From: Brenneria bubanii
GTDB taxonomy: Bacteria; Pseudomonadota; Gammaproteobacteria; Enterobacterales; Enterobacteriaceae
Length of the DNA stretch: 64,000 nucleotides
Assembly (NCBI RefSeq): GCF_022378355.1
Contig: NZ_JAKMAJ010000005.1
Location: forward strand, 62,001-126,000
Reading direction: 5' to 3'
The translations under genes and the position numbers were made by a program. The notes under the pieces are model-generated. The model worked only from the letters and a program-made list of their open reading frames with translations, ran no database searches and was not told where the DNA came from. Shown in pieces: positions 24,129-33,690 of the stretch (position 1 is the first letter of the stretch; each line of letters opens with the position of its first letter).

Positions 24129-25565
24129 TCAGGTGCGGAATTTCTCTTCAATCTCTTCCAGCGTCAGGCCCTGCGTTTCCGGCAGGAATTTAAATAGCAG
24201 TAGAAACATGACGACATTCGCGGCGGCGAATATGCCGAACGTCATGCCGCCGCCATAGCTATCCAGCAGCACGGGGAAAATCGACTGGATGATGAAATCG
24301 AAGAGAAACAGGCCAAATACCGCGATGCCCATGCCGGCGCCCCGCATTCGCAAAGGATAGATCTCAGCCAGCATCAGCCAGAATACCGGCGCGATCCACC
24401 CCTGCATAAACACCAGAAAAACCAGCATCAATGCAAGAATGATATAGCTGGCGCCAGCGAAATCCCCTCTCAGCGCCTCAACGTTATTGATCATCTCGGT
24501 ATGAAAAAACAGCTTAAAACACAGACCGATTGCGACTAGCGACAGCATTACGCCAATCTGACCGGTGAAAAACATCCTGCGCCGGGAAGTGCGCCCGATA
24601 ATCATCAGCCCGAGAATAGTGGCCAGAATGGAGATCAATCCATTCGCCACCGCGCCCGTCACGGCGGCGGCGTCACCGAGTCCAGTGGATTTCAGGACGG
24701 TTGGCGCATAGTACATAATGGTATTGACGCCGGTCACGCGCGTAGCGAGTACGATCATTAATCCAATAAGAATCAGTTGGCGCACCCATTTTTTTCTCAG
24801 TTCCTTGATAAGGTTGAACTTTTCCGATTCAAGCTCGATAACGGTTTTGATTTCTTTGATTTCAAATTCAATCTCGTCAGGCTCTCTCAGCGTTGCCAGC
24901 ACGCTTCTGGCTTCTTTTTCCTTACCTTTCTGCAAAAAATATCTCGGGGATTCCGGCATAAAGAGCATCCCCACCCACAACAGCGCACCGGGTACGGCCG
25001 GAATAGCCAGCATGATTCGCCAACTGGCCGATAGCTCAGGGTAAGCATTGACAATGCCGGCATTGACCGAGTAGGCCAGAAACTGGCCGGTCACGATCAT
25101 CAGCTCGTTGACGGTCACCAGCCGTTCCCGCGAACGAGCCCTGGCGAGTTCGGCAATATAGATTGGCACCGTAACGGAGGCGCAACCGACGGCCAGACCA
25201 AGGAAAAATCGGGCGACGATCATCGAGCTAAAGTCCCATGCCAGCGAGGTGGCGATGGCGCCCGCGACAAAGAACAGGGCGACCAGCAGCAGGTTTTTAC
25301 GTCGTCCCTGTTTATCAGACAGCATTCCGCCGAGTAATGAGCCGAACGCGGCGCCGAACAGCAGCGATGAGGTGACAAATCCCTCCGCTGCAGGGCTGAG
25401 CCCTAAATCGCGTGACATGAAAATCAGGGCGCCGGATATCACGCCGGTATCATAGCCGAAGCACAGCCCGCCGATGGTCGATACAATCGTGATCAGCCGC
25501 ATTCGCTTTGCGGTTCTTCCATCTGCTGGCGGCGCGTTGGCCGGGGTTTCAGTTGTAAGATGCAT
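24129..25565 (-). CDS. MFS sugar:proton symporter (IolT/XylE-like)
   Basis: A 478-residue inner-membrane transporter with twelve predicted spans. Signatures are GGLCFGYDTGVISGAL in span 1, SDKQGRRK in loop 2-3, ELARARSRERLVTVNEL in mid-protein, MPESPRYF before the central loop, RVTGVNTIMYYAP in span 7 and LPETQGLTLEEIEE at the end. It most resembles myo-inositol or pentose symporters. The start at 25565 is chosen because AGGAAA lies 7 bp upstream; an upstream ATG at 25613 would add 16 poorly conserved residues. The actual sugar is not determinable here. Confidence 0.88.
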   Translation of the reverse strand: MHLTTETPANAPPADGRTAKRMRLITIVSTIGGLCFGYDTGVISGALIFMSRDLGLSPAAEGFVTSSLLFGAAFGSLLGGMLSDKQGRRKNLLLVALFFVAGAIATSLAWDFSSMIVARFFLGLAVGCASVTVPIYIAELARARSRERLVTVNELMIVTGQFLAYSVNAGIVNAYPELSASWRIMLAIPAVPGALLWVGMLFMPESPRYFLQKGKEKEARSVLATLREPDEIEFEIKEIKTVIELESEKFNLIKELRKKWVRQLILIGLMIVLATRVTGVNTIMYYAPTVLKSTGLGDAAAVTGAVANGLISILATILGLMIIGRTSRRRMFFTGQIGVMLSLVAIGLCFKLFFHTEMINNVEALRGDFAGASYIILALMLVFLVFMQGWIAPVFWLMLAEIYPLRMRGAGMGIAVFGLFLFDFIIQSIFPVLLDSYGGGMTFGIFAAANVVMFLLLFKFLPETQGLTLEEIEEKFRT

Positions 25566-26617
25566 GTTGGAATTTCCTGTGTTGTTTTTATAAAAATCAA
25601 TGTGTACAGGCAATGGACTTCCCGGGTATCAGGGGACTTATGCGGAAAACTTTTTCTCCAGATAGTTAGCCGTAATTTGAGCATATTGATGCGGATACGC
25701 CGCACCTTGAAGGGGGTCAGACACGGGCGAGTCTGGCGCGTCGCGTTCAGCCGCTCATTGAGCGCAGGCGAGGAAGCAAAAAATTATGAATATAGGGGGG
25801 GATGTTTCATCATGACCTCCGCGTTCAGGATGTACGTTATGTGACGTACCTTCACGTTGCGTGTCTGTCTGTTAATGAAACTGTGCGTTAAATGAAAAAT
25901 TAAATCCATTTAATGTCTTTGTTAAATATTTATTTCGTGAAATAAATCATCATTTTTTCTGCGGAAGGATTTTTCTTTGTGAGACGTGTCAAAAAAATAT
26001 TTTCTATATGTTGGCAATAGGTTAACCAACAAGAACTAAAATGTAGTAAAAAAATAAAAATGGCTGCATTAATTTATTTATTAACCTTTATTATCAAAAT
26101 GATAGAATTGATATGGCTAATAGGATCGCGCGCTAATTATCTCGGCATCATCCTGTGACGGCAGGTTGATATTTGATAATAAAAACCTTATCAACATGCT
26201 GATCTTAAATACGATTTATTCATATACCCGCTATTTTCAGCACAAAAGGGCGGACGTTCAAAAGCATTGCGCTGCCGCGATTGGATGGTTTAGATTTCGC
26301 AAAAACAGTATCGGAAATAAAATTCCATAACGAGCTTTATTATAAAAAATATTTGACCGTATGCGGCTGCCGGGACATCGGCCAAATAAGAAAAGGCGAA
26401 CTCATTGCTGATACATCGGGAGCATGCGTGATTTCGGCAGGACGCAGCGAAAAAGCAGCGTGAAGGCCGGCGCGTAATGGAGACGACGCGTCGCGGCTAA
26501 CATCCCCATCGCGCCAGGAAAATGGCGCCCGGTTATCGCCCGTTTACGCGTTTCAGGCCAGATGACGAAACAAATCAAGCCGGCGAATCGAAGGGTCACT
26601 GCGCCAAACGGCCCGCG
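25566..26617. other. 1.05-kb gap, promoter region of the MFS gene
   Basis: This region includes the MFS leader (near 25570-25850) followed by about 450 bp of highly AT-rich DNA and a GC-richer segment 26270-26617. Short frames up to 65 codons exist on both strands, but none has a recognisable product or good start signals. It may contain decayed genes. Confidence 0.45.
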
Positions 26618-27517
26618 CTAAATTGAACAGTCCGACATAATTTGCGCCAGCATACTCTGGCAGGTTTTAATGGCGATGGATGATGTCCGTTGCCGGGGCA
26701 AACAGAGATCGACCCGCACCCGCTCAATCAACGGGTCCAGCAGCGGCACGGCGACCAAGCCATCCCCCAGATCTCTGTCCTGCCGCGCCGCCTGCGGCAG
26801 CACCAGCAGCGCGATGCCGGCGCGGGCCAGGGATTTTTGTACCTCCACCGAACTGGTGGTGTAGGCGACGTTGAGCTGAACCCCCTCTTTTCGCGCCGCG
26901 GCTTCGATGATTTGTCGGGTCGAGAATGTGGAGTTGGGAATCGCCAGCGGTTGCCCGATAAGGTCCTGTATCCTGATGGAATGACGTTCGGTAAACGCAT
27001 GGCCCTTCGGCACCAGAACCCGATGCCATAGATCACAATGATGAGCGACTTCAATTTCAGCGCACGGCGGCATGTAGAAAGCCAGCCCGATATCCGCTTC
27101 ACCGGCGCGAAACGCATCCGCAATCCGCGGCGCGCTGCCGGTTTCAATCTGAAACTGCACCTTGGGATACAGCTGAGAAAATTTCGCCATCGCCGGCGCC
27201 AGGATACCGGAGATTAAGCCCTCGCTGACGAACATTCGAATGGTTCCCGCCACCACGCCCTGGCTGTTGGCGATATGCTCCTTTACATGATCCAGTTCAC
27301 GTAAGGTGGCGTTGATGGCCTGCGCCAGAAATTCGCCTTCCCGCGTTAACCGGATGCCGCGCGGATTTCTTTCAATCAGCGAAGCGCCATAAAAATGCTC
27401 CAGTTGCTCAATCTGACGGCTTACCGCGCTGGGCGTGACGAATAATCGCGTGGCCGCTTTACGTAACGAAACACATTGCGCAACTTCATTAAAGTATCGT
27501 AATGCCCTGAGTTGCAT
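26618..27517 (-). CDS. LysR-type transcriptional regulator
   Basis: A 299-residue regulator beginning MQLRALRYFNEVAQCVSLRK. The HTH is at 15-40 (AATRLFVTPSAVSRQIEQLE) and the effector domain about 90-295. The segment AGEADIGLAFYMPPC (~138) suggests the family that senses aromatic or small organic acids, but the ligand is unknown. It is transcribed away from the ABC transporter genes that start at 28394, the normal arrangement for a LysR protein that controls the divergent operon, though 876 bp separate them. Confidence 0.9.
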   Translation of the reverse strand: MQLRALRYFNEVAQCVSLRKAATRLFVTPSAVSRQIEQLEHFYGASLIERNPRGIRLTREGEFLAQAINATLRELDHVKEHIANSQGVVAGTIRMFVSEGLISGILAPAMAKFSQLYPKVQFQIETGSAPRIADAFRAGEADIGLAFYMPPCAEIEVAHHCDLWHRVLVPKGHAFTERHSIRIQDLIGQPLAIPNSTFSTRQIIEAAARKEGVQLNVAYTTSSVEVQKSLARAGIALLVLPQAARQDRDLGDGLVAVPLLDPLIERVRVDLCLPRQRTSSIAIKTCQSMLAQIMSDCSI

Positions 27518-28393
27518 GGCGGCTCCTGAAAGTCATAACCGAATCCTGCTTTTCAGCAATAAGTATGCCACCCCCCATTTGTTCCTTGATCTTTCTCGTT
27601 GTCGGCGCGTTGGGCGTCGGCATGGGCAGAGCCGTTCGTCATCAATCTATTGGGCCGAGCTTCTCTTATTTTTAAGCAGGCATTTCATCATGCGTTCATT
27701 AATAAAAATTAAATCTCATTTATGGCAGTCTATTTTCTTATGGCTAAGAAAGCGGACGCCTTGGCGCTAATTCTGCACTATGCCAGTGCAATGCGGCGAG
27801 GAAAATAAGTGCGTAACTTAACGACGAAGAATAAAAAGATTGGCGTAAGCGATATCGCCAACCAATTATTAATTAAAAACATCCATTTACTATAAAAATA
27901 GCACTCATAACCAATAATAATGTTTCTTTTCCGGCTGCACTAATATGCGGCACCGTCATGATAGCCAGCCGTATTGACTACCTTTTTCCTGCACACAAGT
28001 GCACAACAAAACCATAACCACATGATAAATAACCATAATAAATTAATGCCTTTTTGGGCGAATGAAAATCAGTGTCTACTTTTTATCGACACTGAGTCGC
28101 TGATGTTGTGATAGCCTCGTGAGGCATACTTTTGTAGTGTTTTTAATACCACAAGGAGAAATTTTATTAATACCGTGATATCTCAATAATGATTTTTGCT
28201 TTCAATTCTACTTAATGCCATATCCAGATATACCCAATAGCTTCACGTTGCAGGATAAAACGTTGTCGTGTTGAACAACCTAAAACGTTGGCCCTTTATG
28301 GACGAGGTTCAGGAAAGAGCCGGGTAATAAAGCCGATGCGCCGGCGACTTGAAAGATGAAGGGTATAGGTATTTAGATAAAATCGGGGATACT
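27518..28393. other. Long intergenic region between LysR and ABC operon
   Basis: The 876 bp hold AT-rich DNA, interspersed-repeat copy B (28228-28367) and an orphan ribosome-binding-like sequence, caaggagaaattttatt near 28150, whose following GTG frame closes after four codons. The control sites for the operon should lie here; none is obvious. Confidence 0.5.
28228..28367. repeat. Interspersed palindromic repeat, copy B
   Basis: About 140 bp with ends atatacccaatagcttcacg and gcgacttgaaagatgaaggg followed by tata. The ends are inverted repeats of each other and are shared with copies A and C. It ends 26 bp upstream of the binding-protein start, so it forms part of that gene's leader. Confidence 0.7.
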
Positions 28394-30016
28394 ATGAAAC
28401 TAAAGACGGTTAAAAATGCATTTATCGATAAAATAGCGACCAGAATAACCTCACGTCGAATAATTTGCGGCCTGCTGGCGACGTTTTTCAGCCTGTCGTC
28501 CTTTGCCGAAACGCCGGCCAACGTATTGAAAATCATCCCTAGCAGTAACCTGGTATCGCTCGACCCCATGTGGACGACCGCCAACGTTACCCGTAATCAT
28601 GGCTACATGATTTACGATACCTTGTTCGGCACCGATATCGACGGCAACATCAAGCCGCAGATGGTCGATAGCTGGAAGGTATCGGACGATAGCCTGACCT
28701 GGACATTCGTGCTGCGCGACGGGTTGAAATTCAGCGACGGCACATCGGTGACCAGTGACGACGTCATCCCTTCCCTGCAGCGCTGGTCGAGCCGCGACAG
28801 CTTTGGCAGCGCCCTGGCATCGTTTATCGATCATTACCAGGCGGTGGATGCGAAAACCTTTACCATCACCCTGAAAGAGCCCTTCGGCATGATGCTGGAA
28901 GCGCTGGGCAAACCCTCCTCCAACGTGCCGTTTATTATGCCGAAGGCCGTCGCGCAGACCTCCGGCGACGTGCAGATTCGCAGCACCGTCGGCTCCGGCC
29001 CCTATATGTTCAAAACCGACGAGTTTAAAGCCGGCGAGCGCGTGGTCTACGTGAAAAATCCTTACTACGTGCCGCGCGATGAGCCGCCTTCCGGCACCGC
29101 CGGCGGCAAAAAAGTCTTCATCAACCGCGTTGAGTGGCTGATCATCCGCGATCCGCAAACGCAATATAATGCGCTGGTCAACGGTGAGGCCGATATTCTG
29201 GAACAGCCGGCTTTTGAACAGATCCCCTCGCTGGGCAAAACCCCCAATATCAATTTGGTCAAGGCGCAGCCGATCGGGATGCTGCAAATCATCCGCTTTA
29301 ATTTCCTGCAGCCGCCGTTTAACGATGTGCGCATTCGTCGCGCCGCCATGCTGGCGCTGGGCGAACAGCAGATGCTGCGCGTGCAAATCGGCGTGCCGGA
29401 ACTGCAAAAATTCTGCAAGAGCATGTATCCCTGCGGCACCGCCTTCGCTTCGGATGAAACCGGCGAATTTACCGGCGTAGCCAATCCGCAAAAGGCCAAG
29501 GCGCTGCTGCAAGAGGCCGGCTATCAGGGGCAACCCATCGTCCTGATGCGTCCCACCGACTCCCCGACCATCGCCAAGCTGCCGCTGGTCGCCAAACAAC
29601 AGCTTGAACAGGCCGGCTTCAAGGTTGATTTGCAAAATATGGACTGGCAGACCCTGGTGGCCCGGCGCGCCAAAAAAGACGCGCCTTCGGCCGGCGGCTG
29701 GAATGCGTTTATGACCGCCTGGGCGGCGGAAGACGTACTCAACCCGTTAACCATGGCGATGATGAACGCGCGCGGGGAAAAAGGCTGGTTCGGCTGGCAG
29801 GACGATCCTGAACTGGAGGCCATGAAGGCCCGCTTCGCCCGCACCATGGAGCAGGGGGAAAAGAAAAAGCTCGCCGCGCAAATTCAGCTGCGCGCCTTTG
29901 AAACCGTCACCCATGTGCCGCTGGGCCAATACGAGCTGCGGGCGGCCGTTCGTTCCAACGTGACCGGTCTGGTGTCTTCAGGGGCGCAGGTGTACTGGAA
30001 TATTCGTAAACAGTGA
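28394..30016 (+). CDS. Dipeptide-type ABC transporter substrate-binding protein
   Basis: A 540-residue family 5 solute-binding protein. Starting at 28394, the N-terminus is a long basic region followed by a hydrophobic core and SLSSFAETPA, a likely Sec cleavage site near residue 38. Family marks: LVSLDPMWTTANVTRNHGYM (~50), SLTWTFVLRDGLKFSDG (~95), GSGPYMFKTDEFKAGERV (~200) and IQIG/QEAGYQGQPI near the C-terminal lobe. It heads an operon with two permeases and a fused ATPase; neighbours suggest amides, peptides or cyclic amides as ligand. Confidence 0.93.
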   Translation: MKLKTVKNAFIDKIATRITSRRIICGLLATFFSLSSFAETPANVLKIIPSSNLVSLDPMWTTANVTRNHGYMIYDTLFGTDIDGNIKPQMVDSWKVSDDSLTWTFVLRDGLKFSDGTSVTSDDVIPSLQRWSSRDSFGSALASFIDHYQAVDAKTFTITLKEPFGMMLEALGKPSSNVPFIMPKAVAQTSGDVQIRSTVGSGPYMFKTDEFKAGERVVYVKNPYYVPRDEPPSGTAGGKKVFINRVEWLIIRDPQTQYNALVNGEADILEQPAFEQIPSLGKTPNINLVKAQPIGMLQIIRFNFLQPPFNDVRIRRAAMLALGEQQMLRVQIGVPELQKFCKSMYPCGTAFASDETGEFTGVANPQKAKALLQEAGYQGQPIVLMRPTDSPTIAKLPLVAKQQLEQAGFKVDLQNMDWQTLVARRAKKDAPSAGGWNAFMTAWAAEDVLNPLTMAMMNARGEKGWFGWQDDPELEAMKARFARTMEQGEKKKLAAQIQLRAFETVTHVPLGQYELRAAVRSNVTGLVSSGAQVYWNIRKQ

Positions 30017-30073
30017 ACCTGACGGGCGCGCGAGCGTCCGTTGACCAGTCGCAACAAGGAACGAGGTACCAGT

Positions 30074-31018
30074 ATGTTGACATTTACCGGCAAACGCCTG
30101 CTGGCGACGCTCCCGGTTTTACTGGTCGTGGCGGTCGCCATCTTTATGATCGTCCGGCTTATTCCCGGCGACCCCGCCGCGGTTATCGGCGGTAATAGCG
30201 CCACCAGCGAGGATATTGACCGTATCCGCCAGCAGTTGGGCCTGACGCTGCCGTTGTGGCAACAATTTTCCATCTGGGCGCAAGGGGTGCTGCACGGCGA
30301 TTTCGGCTACTCCTTTTTCATGAACCAGCCGGTGACCTCGCTGCTGATGCAGCGGATGGAGCCCACCCTGTCGCTGACGTTCGGCACCCTGCTGTTTACC
30401 GTGCTGATTGCGCTGCCGCTGGGCGCGCTGGCGGCCTGGCGCATGGGCGGCTGGCTGGATCGCTGCGTGATGTCCTGCTCCGTGGTCGGCTTTTCCATAC
30501 CGGTGTTTGTAATTGGCTATCTGCTGATCTATGTACTGGCGCTCAAGCTGCAATGGCTGCCGGTGCAGGGCTATAACCCGCTGTCAAAGGGCTTTCTACC
30601 CTGGTTGAACAACCTGATTCTCCCCTGTCTTACGCTGTCGGTGACCTACGTGGCGCTGCTCGCCAGAGTGACGCGCGCCGCGGTCAGCGAAGCCTTGACC
30701 GAGGACTTTATTCGCACCGCGCGCGCCAAAGGCATCACCGAGCTACAGGTGCTCAGGCATCACGCGCTTAGGGTCGCCGCGGTGCCGGTGGCGACGGTGA
30801 TCGGCGTCAGCGCCGCCCTGCTGCTCGGCGGCGTGGTGGTGACGGAAACGGTTTTTGCCATTCCCGGCCTGGGACAGTTGACGGTAGACGCCGTACTCAA
30901 TCGTGACTTCCCGGTATTGCAGGGCGTGGTTCTGTTCTTCGCCGTGACCTATATCCTGCTGAATTTCCTGATAGATCTGAGCTATCTGTTGTTGGACCCA
31001 CGCATTCGGGATGAATAA
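30074..31018 (+). CDS. ABC transporter permease (DppB type)
   Basis: A 314-residue inner-membrane permease starting MLTFTGKRLLATLPVLLVVA after AGGAACGAGG. VRLIPGDPAAVIGGNSATSE (~28) and RQQLGLTLPLWQQFSIWAQG (~54) are the DppB hallmark, and EDFIRTARAKGITELQVLRH (~220) is the EAA loop contacting the ATPase. The end is LLLDPRIRDE. The stop overlaps the next start as TAATG. Confidence 0.94.
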   Translation: MLTFTGKRLLATLPVLLVVAVAIFMIVRLIPGDPAAVIGGNSATSEDIDRIRQQLGLTLPLWQQFSIWAQGVLHGDFGYSFFMNQPVTSLLMQRMEPTLSLTFGTLLFTVLIALPLGALAAWRMGGWLDRCVMSCSVVGFSIPVFVIGYLLIYVLALKLQWLPVQGYNPLSKGFLPWLNNLILPCLTLSVTYVALLARVTRAAVSEALTEDFIRTARAKGITELQVLRHHALRVAAVPVATVIGVSAALLLGGVVVTETVFAIPGLGQLTVDAVLNRDFPVLQGVVLFFAVTYILLNFLIDLSYLLLDPRIRDE

Positions 31019-31890
31019 TGAATACAGCTAAACAACTCTGGCGTAATACCTCGGTCAAAATCGGCGTGCTGACTTTGCTGGCGCTGGCCATGATGGGGAT
31101 CGGCGCGCCCTGGCTCGGAACTTTCGACCCCAGCGTGATGGACATGAATTTTATCTCCGTCGGCGCCGGCACCAACGGGCAGGTGACCCTGCTGGACGGT
31201 ACGCAAATCACGCATACGTTCTGGATGGGCAGCGACAGCCTGGGACGCGATATCTGGAGCCGCGTGCTTTACGGCACGCGTATTTCTCTGTCCGTCGGCC
31301 TGCTGACCGCGCTGGCCGCCATTCTCGCCGGCTGCCTGCTGGGGATGCTGGCGGGCTATTTCCCGGCGCTGGATATGCTGCTGATGCGCATTATGGACGG
31401 ACTGATGGCGATCCCGTCGGTGCTGGTGGCCATTACGCTGGTGGCGATGTTCGGCGGCAACCTGACCACCGTCACCATTGCCATCGCGGTGCCCGAAGTC
31501 CCCCGGGTCACGCGGCTGGTGCGCTCGCTGGTGCTCAGTTTGCGTCAGGAAGCCTTTGTCGAGGCGGCGCGCGCGCTGGCCACCAGCAACCTGATGATCC
31601 TGTGGCGCGATATCTTACCCAACGCCATGGCGCCCCTGATTGTTCAGGGGACCTTTGTGGCGGCGTCGGCGGTGCTGACGGAGGCGATCCTCAGCTTTCT
31701 TGGTCTGGGCCTGCCTTCCGACATTCCCACCTGGGGCAACATCATGGCCGAAGGCCGCGTGATGTTCTCACAAAGCCCGGGCGATGTGCTGTTCCCCGCG
31801 CTATTCCTGGTTCCCTCGGTACTGGCCATCAACCTGCTCGGCGATGGTCTGCGTGATGTCCTCGATCCCAAATTCTCAAAACGGCTGTAG
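31018..31890 (+). CDS. ABC transporter permease (DppC type)
   Basis: A 290-residue permease forming a pair with the DppB-type protein. FWMGSDSLGRDIWSRVLYG (~68-86) is the DppC/OppC motif; the EAA loop is QEAFVEAARALATSNLMILW (~180) and the C-terminus reads INLLGDGLRDVLDPKFSKRL. A periplasmic loop of about 40 residues (FDPSVMDMNFISVGAG...) precedes the motif. It is translationally coupled to the preceding gene and lies 10 bp ahead of the fused ATPase gene. Confidence 0.94.
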   Translation: MNTAKQLWRNTSVKIGVLTLLALAMMGIGAPWLGTFDPSVMDMNFISVGAGTNGQVTLLDGTQITHTFWMGSDSLGRDIWSRVLYGTRISLSVGLLTALAAILAGCLLGMLAGYFPALDMLLMRIMDGLMAIPSVLVAITLVAMFGGNLTTVTIAIAVPEVPRVTRLVRSLVLSLRQEAFVEAARALATSNLMILWRDILPNAMAPLIVQGTFVAASAVLTEAILSFLGLGLPSDIPTWGNIMAEGRVMFSQSPGDVLFPALFLVPSVLAINLLGDGLRDVLDPKFSKRL

Positions 31891-31900
31891 GGGGAATCTA

Positions 31901-33538
31901 ATGAACAAGCTTGAAAACGACGCCCCGGTGTTGCGAATCTCCGGCCTACAGGTCGCCCTGCCGGCGGACGCCGATCGCCCGTACGCCATTCAACATCTCG
32001 ACCTGGAAATCGCCGCGGGGCAAACCCTGTGCGTGGTCGGCGAGTCGGGCTCGGGAAAATCCGTACTGGCCACCACCATTATGGGGCTAATGGCCAAAGA
32101 GCTGCGCATCAACAGCGGCACTATCCGGCTGGCGGGCAATACCCTGCTGGATTCAGGCCATTACACCAGTAACCGGCAGATGCGCCAGCTGCGCGCCACC
32201 TGTATGGGCATGGTTTTTCAGGAGCCGATGACCGCGCTGAATCCGGTCCATAGCTGCGGAGAACAGGTTGACGAGCTGCTGCGCGCCCACACCAACTGGC
32301 CCGCCGCCGAGCGCAAAGCCAGAATATTGGCGATGTTCGAGCGGGTCCGCCTGCCCGACCCGGCGCGTATTTATAAAAGTTTTCCGCATCAGCTTTCCGG
32401 CGGTCAGCGACAGCGCATCGTTATTGCTATGGCGATCGTTCTCAAACCGCGGCTGTTGATCTGCGATGAACCCACCACCGCGCTGGACGTCACCACGCAG
32501 GCCGAAATCCTCAAGCTGATCCGTGAACTTCAGGCGGAACAGGGCAGCGCGGTGCTTTTCATTACCCATGACATGGGGGTGGTATCGGAAATCGCCGATC
32601 ACATTCTGGTGATGTATCGCGGCGAGATGGTTGAACAGGGGACCTGTCGGCAGGTACTGCAACACCCCGCGACCGACTACACCCGTTCACTGCTGGCGGC
32701 GGTGCCCGATATCACGCCGCCGCCGCCGCGGCAGTCGACAGGCAGCCACCTGCCGCCGCTGCTGCTGGGCCAATCCGTCAGCAAAACCTACGTTAGCCGC
32801 GACTGGCTGGGGCGAGCCAGGCGATTCGACGCCCTGCAACAAGCCAGCGTCGCGGTTCACCGCGGCGAAACCGTCGGCGTCGTCGGCGAGTCCGGATCGG
32901 GGAAATCCACCTTTGCCCGCTGCATGATCCGCATGATCGAGCCCAGCGCCGGCAAGATCCTGTGGGGCGATCGGGAAGTGCAAAACTTACCCGAATCCCA
33001 GGTGCGGACGCTGCGCTCTCGCGTGCAGGTGGTGTTTCAGGACCCTAACCGATCGCTGAATCCGCGCCGCACCATCGGCTCCTCAATCATGGAGGGCGCG
33101 ATGAATTTTGGTCAGAGTCGGCAGCAGGCGCGCCACACCGCCGAAGCGTTAATGGATCGCATCAATCTGCCGCGCGCCTCGCTGGAACGCTACCCGCATC
33201 AGTTTTCCGGCGGACAACGACAGCGGCTGGCCATCGCCCGCGCCATCGCCTGCGATCCGCAGGTGCTGGTGGCGGATGAAGCCGTCTCCGCGCTGGATGT
33301 GTCGGTGCAGGCGCAAATCCTTGATTTGCTGCGCGAGCTACAGCGGGATTTGGGGCTGGGCTTGCTGTTTATCACCCATGACCTGCGCGTCGCGGCCCAA
33401 CTGTGCGATCGCGTCATCGTGATGCATCAGGGACAGGTGGTTGAACAGGGCATCACCGCCCAGTTGTTCGGCCAGCCGGAACATGACTACACACGCCGAC
33501 TGCTGGCGGCGGCGCCGCGTTTGGCGACGATGAAATAA
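31901..33538 (+). CDS. Fused dual-domain ABC ATPase (GsiA/DppD-DppF type)
   Basis: A 545-residue protein with two complete nucleotide-binding domains in one chain. Domain 1 (1-270) has [24 protein letters not shown] and LLICDEPTTALD. Domain 2 (285-540) has [24 protein letters not shown] and LVADEAVSALD, where the usual DEP is DEA. The start is the ATG at 31901, after GGGGGAA; a longer frame from 31784 lies inside the permease gene. It powers the permeases encoded just upstream. The layout is like GsiA of E. coli. Confidence 0.95.
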   Translation: MNKLENDAPVLRISGLQVALPADADRPYAIQHLDLEIAAGQTLCVVGESGSGKSVLATTIMGLMAKELRINSGTIRLAGNTLLDSGHYTSNRQMRQLRATCMGMVFQEPMTALNPVHSCGEQVDELLRAHTNWPAAERKARILAMFERVRLPDPARIYKSFPHQLSGGQRQRIVIAMAIVLKPRLLICDEPTTALDVTTQAEILKLIRELQAEQGSAVLFITHDMGVVSEIADHILVMYRGEMVEQGTCRQVLQHPATDYTRSLLAAVPDITPPPPRQSTGSHLPPLLLGQSVSKTYVSRDWLGRARRFDALQQASVAVHRGETVGVVGESGSGKSTFARCMIRMIEPSAGKILWGDREVQNLPESQVRTLRSRVQVVFQDPNRSLNPRRTIGSSIMEGAMNFGQSRQQARHTAEALMDRINLPRASLERYPHQFSGGQRQRLAIARAIACDPQVLVADEAVSALDVSVQAQILDLLRELQRDLGLGLLFITHDLRVAAQLCDRVIVMHQGQVVEQGITAQLFGQPEHDYTRRLLAAAPRLATMK

Positions 33539-33690
33539 TGAGATTGCTGACAAAGCTGTCTGCCAAGCCGAGATGCCCGGGGCGACCACGGGGGTGAGGC
33601 GAGTCATCATCGGCTTTATCAACTGTCTGATAATTCGCTTATTTTTCGGACGGCGGACGCTGTCCTTAATATTGCAACCGGGAGTGGTAT

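Noticed and set aside
26281-26463. 60-codon frame on the + strand in the gap after the MFS gene
   Set aside because: No good SD or recognisable motif, and located in a region without conserved features; chance frame is more likely.
28451-29635. 394-codon minus-strand frame over the second binding protein
   Set aside because: Antisense shadow in GC-rich coding DNA; the plus-strand protein has a signal peptide and full family match.
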